Of a stretch of DNA of 21,223 bases, positions 1 through 6,758 are shown in pieces. The notes beneath the pieces were generated by a model that saw nothing but the letters and a program-made list of their open reading frames with translations, made no database searches and was not told the DNA's origin. The stretch's first letter is position 1. Each line of letters opens with the position of its first letter. The translations under genes were made by a program, and so were the position numbers. The stretch comes from CBFHSD01 sp965658375 (lineage in GTDB: Bacteria > Bacteroidota > Bacteroidia > Flavobacteriales_G > Salibacteraceae). The DNA lies in assembly GCA_965658375.1 (NCBI GenBank), contig CBFHSD010000042.1:1-21223 (forward strand), written 5' to 3'.

Positions 1-1
1 A

Positions 2-1261
2 GCTGATGTACCAACAGAATTCACCATCAAATCAGGTGAAGAATTTTACTCCGATGAAAATCCAATTCCCGCATTGCAATTGCCAGATGGATTGGTATTC
101 AAAGTTCAAGTGGGCGCATTTTCTAAGGCTATTCCGAAAGGAATGTTCACAGGCTTCGCACCTGTGTCTTATGAAGAAACAGCAAGTGGTCTAAAGCGCT
201 ACACCGCTGGGTTATTTACTGATTTTAATACTGCAAATAATGCCAAGAATGACATCAGAGGTTTAGGATATTCAGATGCCTTTGTAGTTGCATATTTAGA
301 TGGAGAACGTATTTCAACTACCGAAGCGCGTACAATGTTGGCTTCTGGAACTGCTCCAGCTCCAGCTCCAGATGAATTGCCAGATGTGCCCATTGAAATC
401 GAAAATGTGCGTCCATCTGAGGTGTCTTTTGGCCAATCAATTGGTCAAGTGACTCCAGTGAAAGAATTACCATTGTTGTTCTACACCGTTCAAATAGGAG
501 TATACTCAAAAGAAACACCTCCCGGAGACTTATTCAACATTACTCCGATTTATGCAGATGAAACAGATCGCGGATTGATGCGCTATTCAAGTGGTATATT
601 TAATACTGTAGCGGCCGCCATTGAAGCCAAGAACAATATTGTAGCCATTGGTATTCCCGATGCTTTTGTAACGGCTTACCACCAAGGCGAACGCGTAAAA
701 GTAAGCGAAGCCAGAAACCTTGCTTCTGGTGGTGTTGCCCTTCCTGAATCAAATCAGAATGTTGGTCAAAACACCAACCAAAACACTCAAGAAAACGCGA
801 ATACAGGTCAAGAAGAAATACCGACCGAAAGCTCTACTGGAACTGAAAGTAGCGGACAAGCAGAAGCTGGAGACCCTGTTGGACCAGAAGAACAACCAAG
901 TGAAGATCAAAACGGTCAAGAAGAAAACACTGCTGGTCAAGAAGAGAATGCTGGTAACACAGGTACTCCTTTAGCCGAACTGAGCGAAAAAGAAAAGAAC
1001 TTGACGCCACTCGTGAGAGGAGAAGTTTATCGTGTCATGGTGGGGCCTTATGCTGGCGATGTTCCTGTGGCTGAAGCTGCAGTTATCTTGCAGTACACTT
1101 CAAGAGGAGTGAAGCTCATTAAAGATAATGGGAACACCTTCTATGTTTTGGGCAATTTCGGTAATATAGATGATGCCGCAGTGTTCAAGAACGACCTTCT
1201 AGGAAACAATATGACCAAGCCAACCATCATTAAGTATAAAGACGGAAAAGTAGTAAGGTAA
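2..1261 (+). CDS. SPOR-repeat-like protein, C-terminal part (5' end outside window)
   Basis: The reading frame is open to the left edge (first visible codon GCT at 2), so this is the last 419 residues of a longer protein; the TTG at 74 is not a credible start. Visible residues 31-110 and 159-239 are clear repeats of each other: each opens with a V-Q-V/I-G-A/V-Y/F-S-K type strand, continues through GLxRYxxGxF and ends in DAFVxAYxxGERxxxxEAR. A third, more divergent copy occupies about 340-419 (VYRVMVGPYAG onwards). This is the pattern of SPOR-type (peptidoglycan-binding RNP-fold) domains in Bacteroidota. A low-complexity N/Q/E/G/T linker (about 250-325) joins repeats two and three. Its stop lies 2 bp before clpS. 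Location is probably periplasmic, but the N-terminus that would prove this is not visible. The repeats are certain; the SPOR family assignment is inferred from pattern. Confidence 0.8.
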   Translation, partial: ADVPTEFTIKSGEEFYSDENPIPALQLPDGLVFKVQVGAFSKAIPKGMFTGFAPVSYEETASGLKRYTAGLFTDFNTANNAKNDIRGLGYSDAFVVAYLDGERISTTEARTMLASGTAPAPAPDELPDVPIEIENVRPSEVSFGQSIGQVTPVKELPLLFYTVQIGVYSKETPPGDLFNITPIYADETDRGLMRYSSGIFNTVAAAIEAKNNIVAIGIPDAFVTAYHQGERVKVSEARNLASGGVALPESNQNVGQNTNQNTQENANTGQEEIPTESSTGTESSGQAEAGDPVGPEEQPSEDQNGQEENTAGQEENAGNTGTPLAELSEKEKNLTPLVRGEVYRVMVGPYAGDVPVAEAAVILQYTSRGVKLIKDNGNTFYVLGNFGNIDDAAVFKNDLLGNNMTKPTIIKYKDGKVVR

Positions 1262-1263
1262 AC

Positions 1264-1560
1264 ATGCTAACGAAATCATTGACAAACGAATACAATCCCT
1301 TAGAACAGGAAGATTTTGATGTACTTACGGAAGAGACTCCCAAAAAATCAATTGTTCTTTATAACGATGAAGTCAACACTTTTGATCACGTCATCAATTG
1401 TCTAGTTTCTATCTGCGAGCATGAAGTAGAACAAGCAGAGCAATGCGCCATTATAGTGCATTACAAAGGGAAATGTGATGTAAAAAGTGGATCATACGAG
1501 GAGCTTGAACCTAAGTGCAGTGCCCTTTTGAACAAAGGTTTGTCTGCCGAAATCGAATAA
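1264..1560 (+). CDS. clpS: ATP-dependent Clp protease adaptor ClpS
   Basis: 98 residues, the usual ClpS length. ClpS binds the N-domain of the Clp unfoldase and hands over substrates bearing destabilising N-terminal residues (bacterial N-degron pathway, cytoplasm). The core is recognisable: IVLYNDEVNTFDHVI at residues 30-44 matches the family LxNDDxTPMxFV segment, and AIIVHYKGKC at 62-71 matches the family VHYxGK segment. The N-degron pocket residues known from E. coli (Asn34, Asp35, His66) fall at exactly the same numbers here. The residues before position 28 form a flexible acidic extension, as expected. The start ATG is 2 bp after the upstream stop, and the gene ends 2 bp before the peptidase gene, so it sits inside a tight operon rather than next to clpA as in proteobacteria. 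Confidence 0.96.
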   Translation: MLTKSLTNEYNPLEQEDFDVLTEETPKKSIVLYNDEVNTFDHVINCLVSICEHEVEQAEQCAIIVHYKGKCDVKSGSYEELEPKCSALLNKGLSAEIE

Positions 1561-1562
1561 TC

Positions 1563-2348
1563 ATGAATAAAGCGCTTAAAATACTCTGTACGGTATTTCT
1601 TGTGGGATGCACAACGGTGCCTATTACCGGCAGAAGACAAGTAAGTTTGATGAACGAGTCTGAATTAGTTCAAATGAGCTTGGTGCAATACAATGATTTT
1701 ATTGCTACTAATGCAGTGGTGGGTGACTACGATGAGCAAGCACAATTGGTAAAGAAAGTAGGAGATAAAATTGCGAAAGCGTGCGAAGAGTTTTTGAAAG
1801 AAAATGGGCATGCAGACCGTGTAAAAGACTTCAATTGGGAATTCAACTTGGTAGATGACCCAACTGTAAATGCTTGGTGTATGGCCGGAGGTAAAGTGGT
1901 TTTCTACACAGGGATTTTGCCAATATGCGAGGATGAAGAGGGTATTGCGGTTGTTATGGGGCATGAAGTTGCTCATGCGGTTGCAAGGCATGGCAATGAG
2001 CGAATGAGCCAAGGAATGATTCAAGAAATGGGGAATACTACGCTCTCTTTGGCAATGAGCCAAGAACCTGAAACAACCCGAGCTCTATTCCAAACGGCAT
2101 ATGGATTAAGCTCAAACTTTGGGGTGTTGGCATATAGTAGGAACCATGAATCTGAAGCAGATAAAATGGGCTTGGTATTTATGACTAAGGCAGGTTACAA
2201 TCCAGAAGTAGCTGCAGAATTTTGGACAAGAATGTCTCAAAGTGGATGTGCTGCACCACCAGAATGGATGAGTACTCACCCTTCAAACGAAAGAAGAATC
2301 AACGATATTAATACGTATATTCCCGTTGCAAAATCTTTGGTGAAATAA
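1563..2348 (+). CDS. M48-family zinc metallopeptidase, predicted lipoprotein
   Basis: 261 residues from ATG 1563; a longer frame runs back to 1515 but overlaps clpS and would bury the signal sequence. The N-terminus MNKALKILCTVFLVGC is a type II signal peptide with lipobox LVGC (Cys16), so the mature protein is probably anchored to a membrane on its periplasmic face. The peptidase domain carries HEVAH (His134, Glu135, His138) for zinc binding and catalysis, and the third-ligand motif ESEAD (Glu196 to Asp200) in the usual ExxAD arrangement. ARHGNERMSQ after HExxH and a late STHPSNERRI segment are also typical of the LoiP/YcaL/BepA-like M48 group that degrades or processes outer-membrane proteins. 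Substrate unknown. Flanked at 1-2 bp by clpS and the NfeD-like gene, so probably co-transcribed. Confidence 0.93.
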   Translation: MNKALKILCTVFLVGCTTVPITGRRQVSLMNESELVQMSLVQYNDFIATNAVVGDYDEQAQLVKKVGDKIAKACEEFLKENGHADRVKDFNWEFNLVDDPTVNAWCMAGGKVVFYTGILPICEDEEGIAVVMGHEVAHAVARHGNERMSQGMIQEMGNTTLSLAMSQEPETTRALFQTAYGLSSNFGVLAYSRNHESEADKMGLVFMTKAGYNPEVAAEFWTRMSQSGCAAPPEWMSTHPSNERRINDINTYIPVAKSLVK

Positions 2349-2349
2349 C

Positions 2350-2808
2350 ATGACAATTGCACTGACTCTTCTGGCCATAGGTATCTTACTTCTTCTCATA
2401 GAAATACTTGTTATTCCAGGTACAGGTATAGTTGGTATAATAGGTATTGTACTGCTTTGCGCAAGTATCTTTTTTGGCTTTGATGTAAGCACTACTTTCG
2501 GTTGGATCAATACTGGAGTAGCGCTGTTTCTTTCCGTGTTTTTTATTTATAAAGCGCTACAGCCCAAGTCTTGGAAAAGTGTGACCATTAGCGAGAGCAT
2601 AAAAGGCGGAGAGTTCATTAATAAAGATGCGGTTGTGGCTATTGGAGATGAAGGGAAAACCATTGGACGCTTAGCACCAACAGGAAAAGGAATCATCCAA
2701 AATCAAGAGCTTGAGTTAACTTCTATTGGGGATTTGATAGATCCAAAAACCAAAGTAGAAGTGGTACAAATAGAAGGAACAAGAATATTAGTAAAACCTA
2801 AAAACTAA
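2350..2808 (+). CDS. NfeD-like membrane protein (short form)
   Basis: 152 residues. Three hydrophobic segments at about 2-20, 27-44 and 52-69 form the membrane part; the rest (about 90-150) is a soluble beta-rich domain with GKTIGRLAPTGKG and VEVVQIEGTRILVKP, the signature of the NfeD C-terminal OB fold. This is the short NfeD form without the ClpP-like serine protease domain. NfeD proteins are commonly encoded next to, and thought to work with, SPFH/flotillin proteins, and that is exactly the case here: the floA start follows after 3 bp. The upstream metallopeptidase stop is 1 bp away. Family assignment is firm; the molecular role, probably organising membrane microdomains with FloA, is inferred from family context. 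Confidence 0.9.
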   Translation: MTIALTLLAIGILLLLIEILVIPGTGIVGIIGIVLLCASIFFGFDVSTTFGWINTGVALFLSVFFIYKALQPKSWKSVTISESIKGGEFINKDAVVAIGDEGKTIGRLAPTGKGIIQNQELELTSIGDLIDPKTKVEVVQIEGTRILVKPKN

Positions 2809-2811
2809 ACT

Positions 2812-3846
2812 ATGAATGCAATTTTGCTGGCCCAATCGGGCGGAAGTGTAGGCCTTACCATCGCTATGATCGTTGGAGCCATTGTTTTATTATGGATCGT
2901 ATTTTATTTCGTTCCTGTAGGATTGTGGTTCAGAGCCATCATTTCAGGTGTGCGCATTTCCTTAGTTCAATTGGTAGTCATGCGTTGGAGACGTGTGCCA
3001 CCGGGTATGATTGTAGATGCAGCTATCAACGCCACTAAAGCAGGCCTAGATCTTTCGATCAACGCGCTAGAAGCTCATTACTTGGCCGGTGGTCAAGTGC
3101 AGCATGTGGTAAAAGCCTTGATTAGTGCAGATAAAGCGAATATCGATTTAGATTTCAATGCGGCAGCAGCCATAGATTTAGCAGGTCGTGAAGTATTTGA
3201 AGCCGTTCAAATGAGCGTAATCCCAAAAGTTATTGAGACACCTCCTGTAACAGCAGTAGCGAAAGACGGGATTCAATTGATTGCAAAGGCACGCGTAACA
3301 GTAAGAGCAAGTATTCGCCAATTGGTTGGGGGTGCAGGAGAAGACACAGTATTAGCCCGAGTTGGTGAAGGCGTGGTATCATCCATTGGTTCTGCAGATT
3401 CGCATAAAGCAGTATTGGAGAATCCAGATATCATTTCAAAAACAGTATTGAAAAAAGGTTTGGATTCGGGAACTGCATTTGAAATTCTCTCTATTGATAT
3501 TGCCGATGTAGACATAGGGAAGAACATTGGTGCGGAGCTGCAAACAGATCAAGCAGAAGCAGATAAGAAAATTGCACAAGCCAAAGCGGAAGAAAGAAGA
3601 GCTATGGCCATTGCAGCAGAACAAGAAATGAAAGCGAAAGCCCAAGACGCGCGAGCCAAAGTAATTGAGGCTGAGGCTGAGATTCCTGCGGCCATTGCAG
3701 AATCATTCAGAAGTGGGAATCTAGGTATTATGGATTACTACAAAATGAGAAACATTGAGGCAGATACGCAGATGAGAGATTCCATTGGGCGTCCTCAAAA
3801 AAACAGTGGTAAATCATCCAACAAAGATCAAAACAGCAACGAATAG
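2812..3846 (+). CDS. floA: Flotillin-like protein FloA
   Basis: 344 residues, close to the usual ~330 for the FloA (UPF0365) family. A single N-terminal hydrophobic segment (about 13-35) would insert into the cytoplasmic membrane. It is followed by the family-specific stretch around VRISLVQLVVMRWRRVPP and an SPFH domain (about 60-235). The C-terminal third is Ala/Glu/Lys-rich (ADKKIAQAKAEERRAMAIAA and onwards), the coiled-coil region typical of flotillins, and ends in a polar tail. FloA forms oligomeric foci in the membrane and is proposed to organise functional microdomains and membrane fluidity. Last gene of the five-gene run; a strong hairpin terminator begins about 22 bp after its stop. 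Confidence 0.95.
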   Translation: MNAILLAQSGGSVGLTIAMIVGAIVLLWIVFYFVPVGLWFRAIISGVRISLVQLVVMRWRRVPPGMIVDAAINATKAGLDLSINALEAHYLAGGQVQHVVKALISADKANIDLDFNAAAAIDLAGREVFEAVQMSVIPKVIETPPVTAVAKDGIQLIAKARVTVRASIRQLVGGAGEDTVLARVGEGVVSSIGSADSHKAVLENPDIISKTVLKKGLDSGTAFEILSIDIADVDIGKNIGAELQTDQAEADKKIAQAKAEERRAMAIAAEQEMKAKAQDARAKVIEAEAEIPAAIAESFRSGNLGIMDYYKMRNIEADTQMRDSIGRPQKNSGKSSNKDQNSNE

Positions 3847-3868
3847 CGCTTTGTAAGTTTTAAATGAT

Positions 3869-3899
3869 AAAAGCCTCGATTATATCGGGGCTTTTTTGT
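3869..3899 (+). terminator. Rho-independent terminator after floA
   Basis: A 12-bp stem (left arm 3869-3880, AAAAGCCTCGAT; right arm 3884-3895, one G-T wobble) with a 3-nt loop, running into a T-rich tract. It lies just downstream of the floA stop and would end the five-gene transcript. Confidence 0.88.
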
Positions 3900-4069
3900 T
3901 TTTGATCGCCCAGTTATTATAGGTTCAACACTGTTCTATTACCTCCATAAAGTTAACAACACAGATATTTACACCAGGTTAAGTAATCTTCACACAGCAT
4001 TCATTTCTCGCTAATAGTGCAGTTATGCCCTCATACTAAATTCGTAACAAATCTTAAAACTAGATAGAA

Positions 4070-6388
4070 ATGAAAAAAATCTACACTTTAATGGGAGCTA
4101 TTTTTACAGCTCTTTCCTCTTATGCTCAAGTGTCTATGGACCTTGTCTCAACTTACCGCACAGGTATTTTCGATGATGGTGCTGCGGAGATTGTAACATT
4201 TGATTCGACATCTCAAACGCTTATATTTTCCAATGCAAGCACGAACGAGATTGAATTTTTAGATTTTTCCGATCCGGCTAACCTTACCAGCACAGCTGTT
4301 GTTAACTTAGATATGTATGGCGGTGGTGTAAATAGCGTTTCTGCTTACAATGGTGTGGTTGCTGTGGCTGTTGAAGCTGATGAAAAGCAAGACAATGGTG
4401 TTATTGCATTCTTCGACATGACAGGTAACTTCATTAGTCAAGTTACAGTGGGTGCGTTGCCAGACATGGTGACATTTACTCCTGATGGACAAAAAGTTGT
4501 TGTAGCAAATGAAGGTGAACCAAGTGATGACTATTTGCGTGATCCAGAAGGAACAATTAGTGTGATTGATGTTTCTGGCGGTATTGCCAACATCACACAA
4601 GCAAACGTAACCACTGCTGATTTTGGTGGTGTTTCTATCGATCCTGATGTTCGCATTTTCGGACCAGATTTCGTAGTAACATTTGAAGACGATTTCCAAG
4701 AAGAAGATACCATTCAGTTCGATACCGTTTTCAACAACTGGTCAGTTTTCAATAAAGCTGGAGCTACAAGAACTTGGGGTGAGTATGAATTCCCTTCTGG
4801 TTCTGCTGAGTTGTATGCTCGTATTTCTGGTTTCGATGGCGGTTGTCAAAATCAAGAAGACTACATTGTTTCTAACAATTTCACTTTAGGAGATTTTACA
4901 AATGCGGGAATGGAGTTCTCTTCAGCATACAACTTCTCTGGAGATTCTCTTGAATTGTTGATTTCTACAGATTATGTAGAAGGAAACGATATTTATTCTG
5001 CAACTTGGGATACTATTACAAGCCTTGCGAATTGGCCAACAACTGGTGGTTACACTTGGACTCAATCTGGTCTTGTAGATCTTTCTGCTTATGTAGGTAA
5101 TGAGAATGTGAGTGTAGCTTTCATGTACACAGCAAATACATCGGACTGTAGAACGTATCAGTTTGATAGCGTTGTAGTAGTAGGAGCTTATGTAAACGCT
5201 GTTGAGCAAAATTTAGAGCCTGAGTATGTGGCTGTGAGTAAAAATTCGGAAGTGGCATATGTATGCCTTCAAGAGAACAATGGTTTAGCAATAGTAGATT
5301 TGAATTCAGGTTCAGTAGATGCTGTTGTAGCTTTAGGATTCAAAGACCATAGTATGCCGGGTATGGGAATTGATCCTTCAGATAGAGATGCTGGAGTAGA
5401 TATTAGAACGATCCCTGTTTATGGAATGTACCAACCAGATGCTATTACTTATTACGAAGTGGGTGGACAAGGGTATGTTGTAACAGCAAACGAAGGTGAC
5501 GCACGTGATTACGATGCTTACTCTGAAGAAGAGAGAATTAAGGATGTAAACCTAGATCCAACTGCATTCCCAAATGCTAATGACCTTCAAGAAGACGATC
5601 AAATTGGCCGTTTGAATATGACTACTGCAAATGGAGATACTGATGGTGACGGAGATTTTGATGAGTTGTACTCATACGGAGCACGTTCATTCTCAATTTG
5701 GAATGCAACAACAGGAGCTTTGGTTTGGGATTCAGGTGAAGACCTTGAGACTATTACAGCAGATCAATTCCCTGATGATTTCAATTCAGGTAATGATGAG
5801 AATGATGATTTTGAAGGAAGATCTGATAACAAAGGCCCAGAACCAGAAGCTGTAGAAGTTGCGACTATAGGTGACAGTGTATATGCATTCATCGGTTTAG
5901 AAAGAATTGGTGGTGTAATGCTATACAATGTCACTGATCCAATGAATCCAGAATTCATTCAGTATGTAAATAATAGAGATTTCAGTGTACAAGATGCTGC
6001 AATTAATGATGTAACGAACGATTCAATTGGAGATTTAGGAGTCGAAGATGTATTGTACATCTCTCCATCAATGTCTAATTCTTCAAATTACTATGTGGTT
6101 ACGGCAAATGAAATTAGCGGAACAATTACTGTATTTGAATTAACAGGTGTTAGCACAGGTGTTGGAACCGAAGAATTGAATGCAAATTCAGTATGGAATG
6201 TGTATCCAAATCCAACCAACGGAATCATCCGTTCTAACAAAGTAGGAGATTACACAGTATTTGACCTTTCTGGAAAACAAGTTGGCGAATTCCTTCAAAC
6301 TCAAATCATTGATATGAGCGAATTCAACTCTGGCTTGTATGTGATTAAAAACGCTACTGGCGAAGTAAAAAGAATTAGCAAGAACTGA
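4070..6388 (+). CDS. Secreted choice-of-anchor-I beta-propeller protein with T9SS sorting domain
   Basis: 772 residues. MKKIYTLMGAIFTALSSYA is a Sec signal peptide, cleavable after Ala19. Residues 22-198 and 378-690 are the two parts of a choice-of-anchor-I (YncE/esterase-like propeller) domain: VANEGEPSDDY, LEPEYVAVS, VTANEGDARDYDAYSEE, DTDGDGDFDELYSYGARSFSIW and GPEPEAVEV are typical blocks, some acidic and possibly calcium-binding. Between RIFGP (ending near 199) and LEPEY (382) lies about 175 extra residues that look like a separate beta-sandwich (choice-of-anchor-J/cleaved-adhesin style: NNW near the start, VDLSAYVGNENVSVAF near the end). Residues 705-772 are a type A T9SS sorting domain (WNVYPNPTNG, VFDLSGK, SGLYVIK), so the protein should cross the outer membrane by the Por system and be released or surface-attached. 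Stand-alone gene with its own terminator. Substrate unknown; homologues are often annotated alkaline-phosphatase-like without good proof. Confidence 0.9.
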   Translation: MKKIYTLMGAIFTALSSYAQVSMDLVSTYRTGIFDDGAAEIVTFDSTSQTLIFSNASTNEIEFLDFSDPANLTSTAVVNLDMYGGGVNSVSAYNGVVAVAVEADEKQDNGVIAFFDMTGNFISQVTVGALPDMVTFTPDGQKVVVANEGEPSDDYLRDPEGTISVIDVSGGIANITQANVTTADFGGVSIDPDVRIFGPDFVVTFEDDFQEEDTIQFDTVFNNWSVFNKAGATRTWGEYEFPSGSAELYARISGFDGGCQNQEDYIVSNNFTLGDFTNAGMEFSSAYNFSGDSLELLISTDYVEGNDIYSATWDTITSLANWPTTGGYTWTQSGLVDLSAYVGNENVSVAFMYTANTSDCRTYQFDSVVVVGAYVNAVEQNLEPEYVAVSKNSEVAYVCLQENNGLAIVDLNSGSVDAVVALGFKDHSMPGMGIDPSDRDAGVDIRTIPVYGMYQPDAITYYEVGGQGYVVTANEGDARDYDAYSEEERIKDVNLDPTAFPNANDLQEDDQIGRLNMTTANGDTDGDGDFDELYSYGARSFSIWNATTGALVWDSGEDLETITADQFPDDFNSGNDENDDFEGRSDNKGPEPEAVEVATIGDSVYAFIGLERIGGVMLYNVTDPMNPEFIQYVNNRDFSVQDAAINDVTNDSIGDLGVEDVLYISPSMSNSSNYYVVTANEISGTITVFELTGVSTGVGTEELNANSVWNVYPNPTNGIIRSNKVGDYTVFDLSGKQVGEFLQTQIIDMSEFNSGLYVIKNATGEVKRISKN

Positions 6389-6412
6389 TTCGATTTTCAA
6401 GTTCATTTTAAT

Positions 6413-6437
6413 AAGCCCTTGGAGCAATTGCTTCGAG
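6413..6437 (+). terminator. Rho-independent terminator
   Basis: An AAGCCCT arm pairs with AGGGCTT, and the inner TGGAGC pairs with GCTTCG (two wobbles), around an AATT loop, followed by TTTTTG. It starts about 25 bp after the stop of the T9SS protein gene and would end that transcript. Confidence 0.87.
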
Positions 6438-6758
6438 GGCTTTTTGTTTTGATAATTATGAGAAGGGAGGTGCTCCCACTTCGACTCCGCTCAGTTTCTG
6501 GCTAAGTGTTTGACTCATTGTTAGATGGAGGCCCCTCATGGGAGTCGAAGGGCCGGTATGATCGCATTTTATCGAAGTGGCTTTTGAAGGGCCGGATACA
6601 GTACACGTTTGAGCTCAAGTTTTTTAAAAATCAATGCCATTACACTCCGCAAAGAATCGCCTTTATCCAAACAAACAAGAACAAGGATACTCTGTTGTTC
6701 TATGGTTCACTTAAGAATGAATAAAATTCCCTTATTTTTCGCATTCAAACAATCTTAT
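6438..6758. other. Intergenic region with REP-like inverted and direct repeats
   Basis: About 320 bp without a convincing gene. It contains a small hairpin (GGGAG-GTG-CTCCC, 6465-6477), a perfect 10-bp inverted repeat (CTTCGACTCC at 6479-6488 and GGAGTCGAAG at 6541-6550) and a perfect 10-bp direct repeat (GAAGGGCCGG at 6547-6556 and 6586-6595). This GC-richer patch stands out from the AT-rich flanks and looks like a degenerate REP-type element. The promoter and leader of the downstream BNR protein must lie in the later part, but I see no clear consensus. Open frames crossing the region lack coding character. Confidence 0.55.

Noticed and set aside
6..194. Open frame of 62 codons at the left edge
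   Set aside because: Out of frame with the SPOR-like protein, whose reading frame is open from base 2 and shows clear repeats; it is a shadow.
1665..2063. 132-codon minus-strand frame antisense to the M48 peptidase gene
   Set aside because: It covers the HEVAH region of a clear peptidase and has no recognisable features of its own.
4307..4699. 130-codon minus-strand frame inside the T9SS protein gene
   Set aside because: Antisense shadow of well-supported propeller sequence; His/Cys/Asn-rich without family pattern.
6506..6724. 72-codon frame in the REP-like intergenic region
   Set aside because: Passes through the inverted repeats, shows no protein-like pattern, and overlaps the leader of the BNR protein gene.
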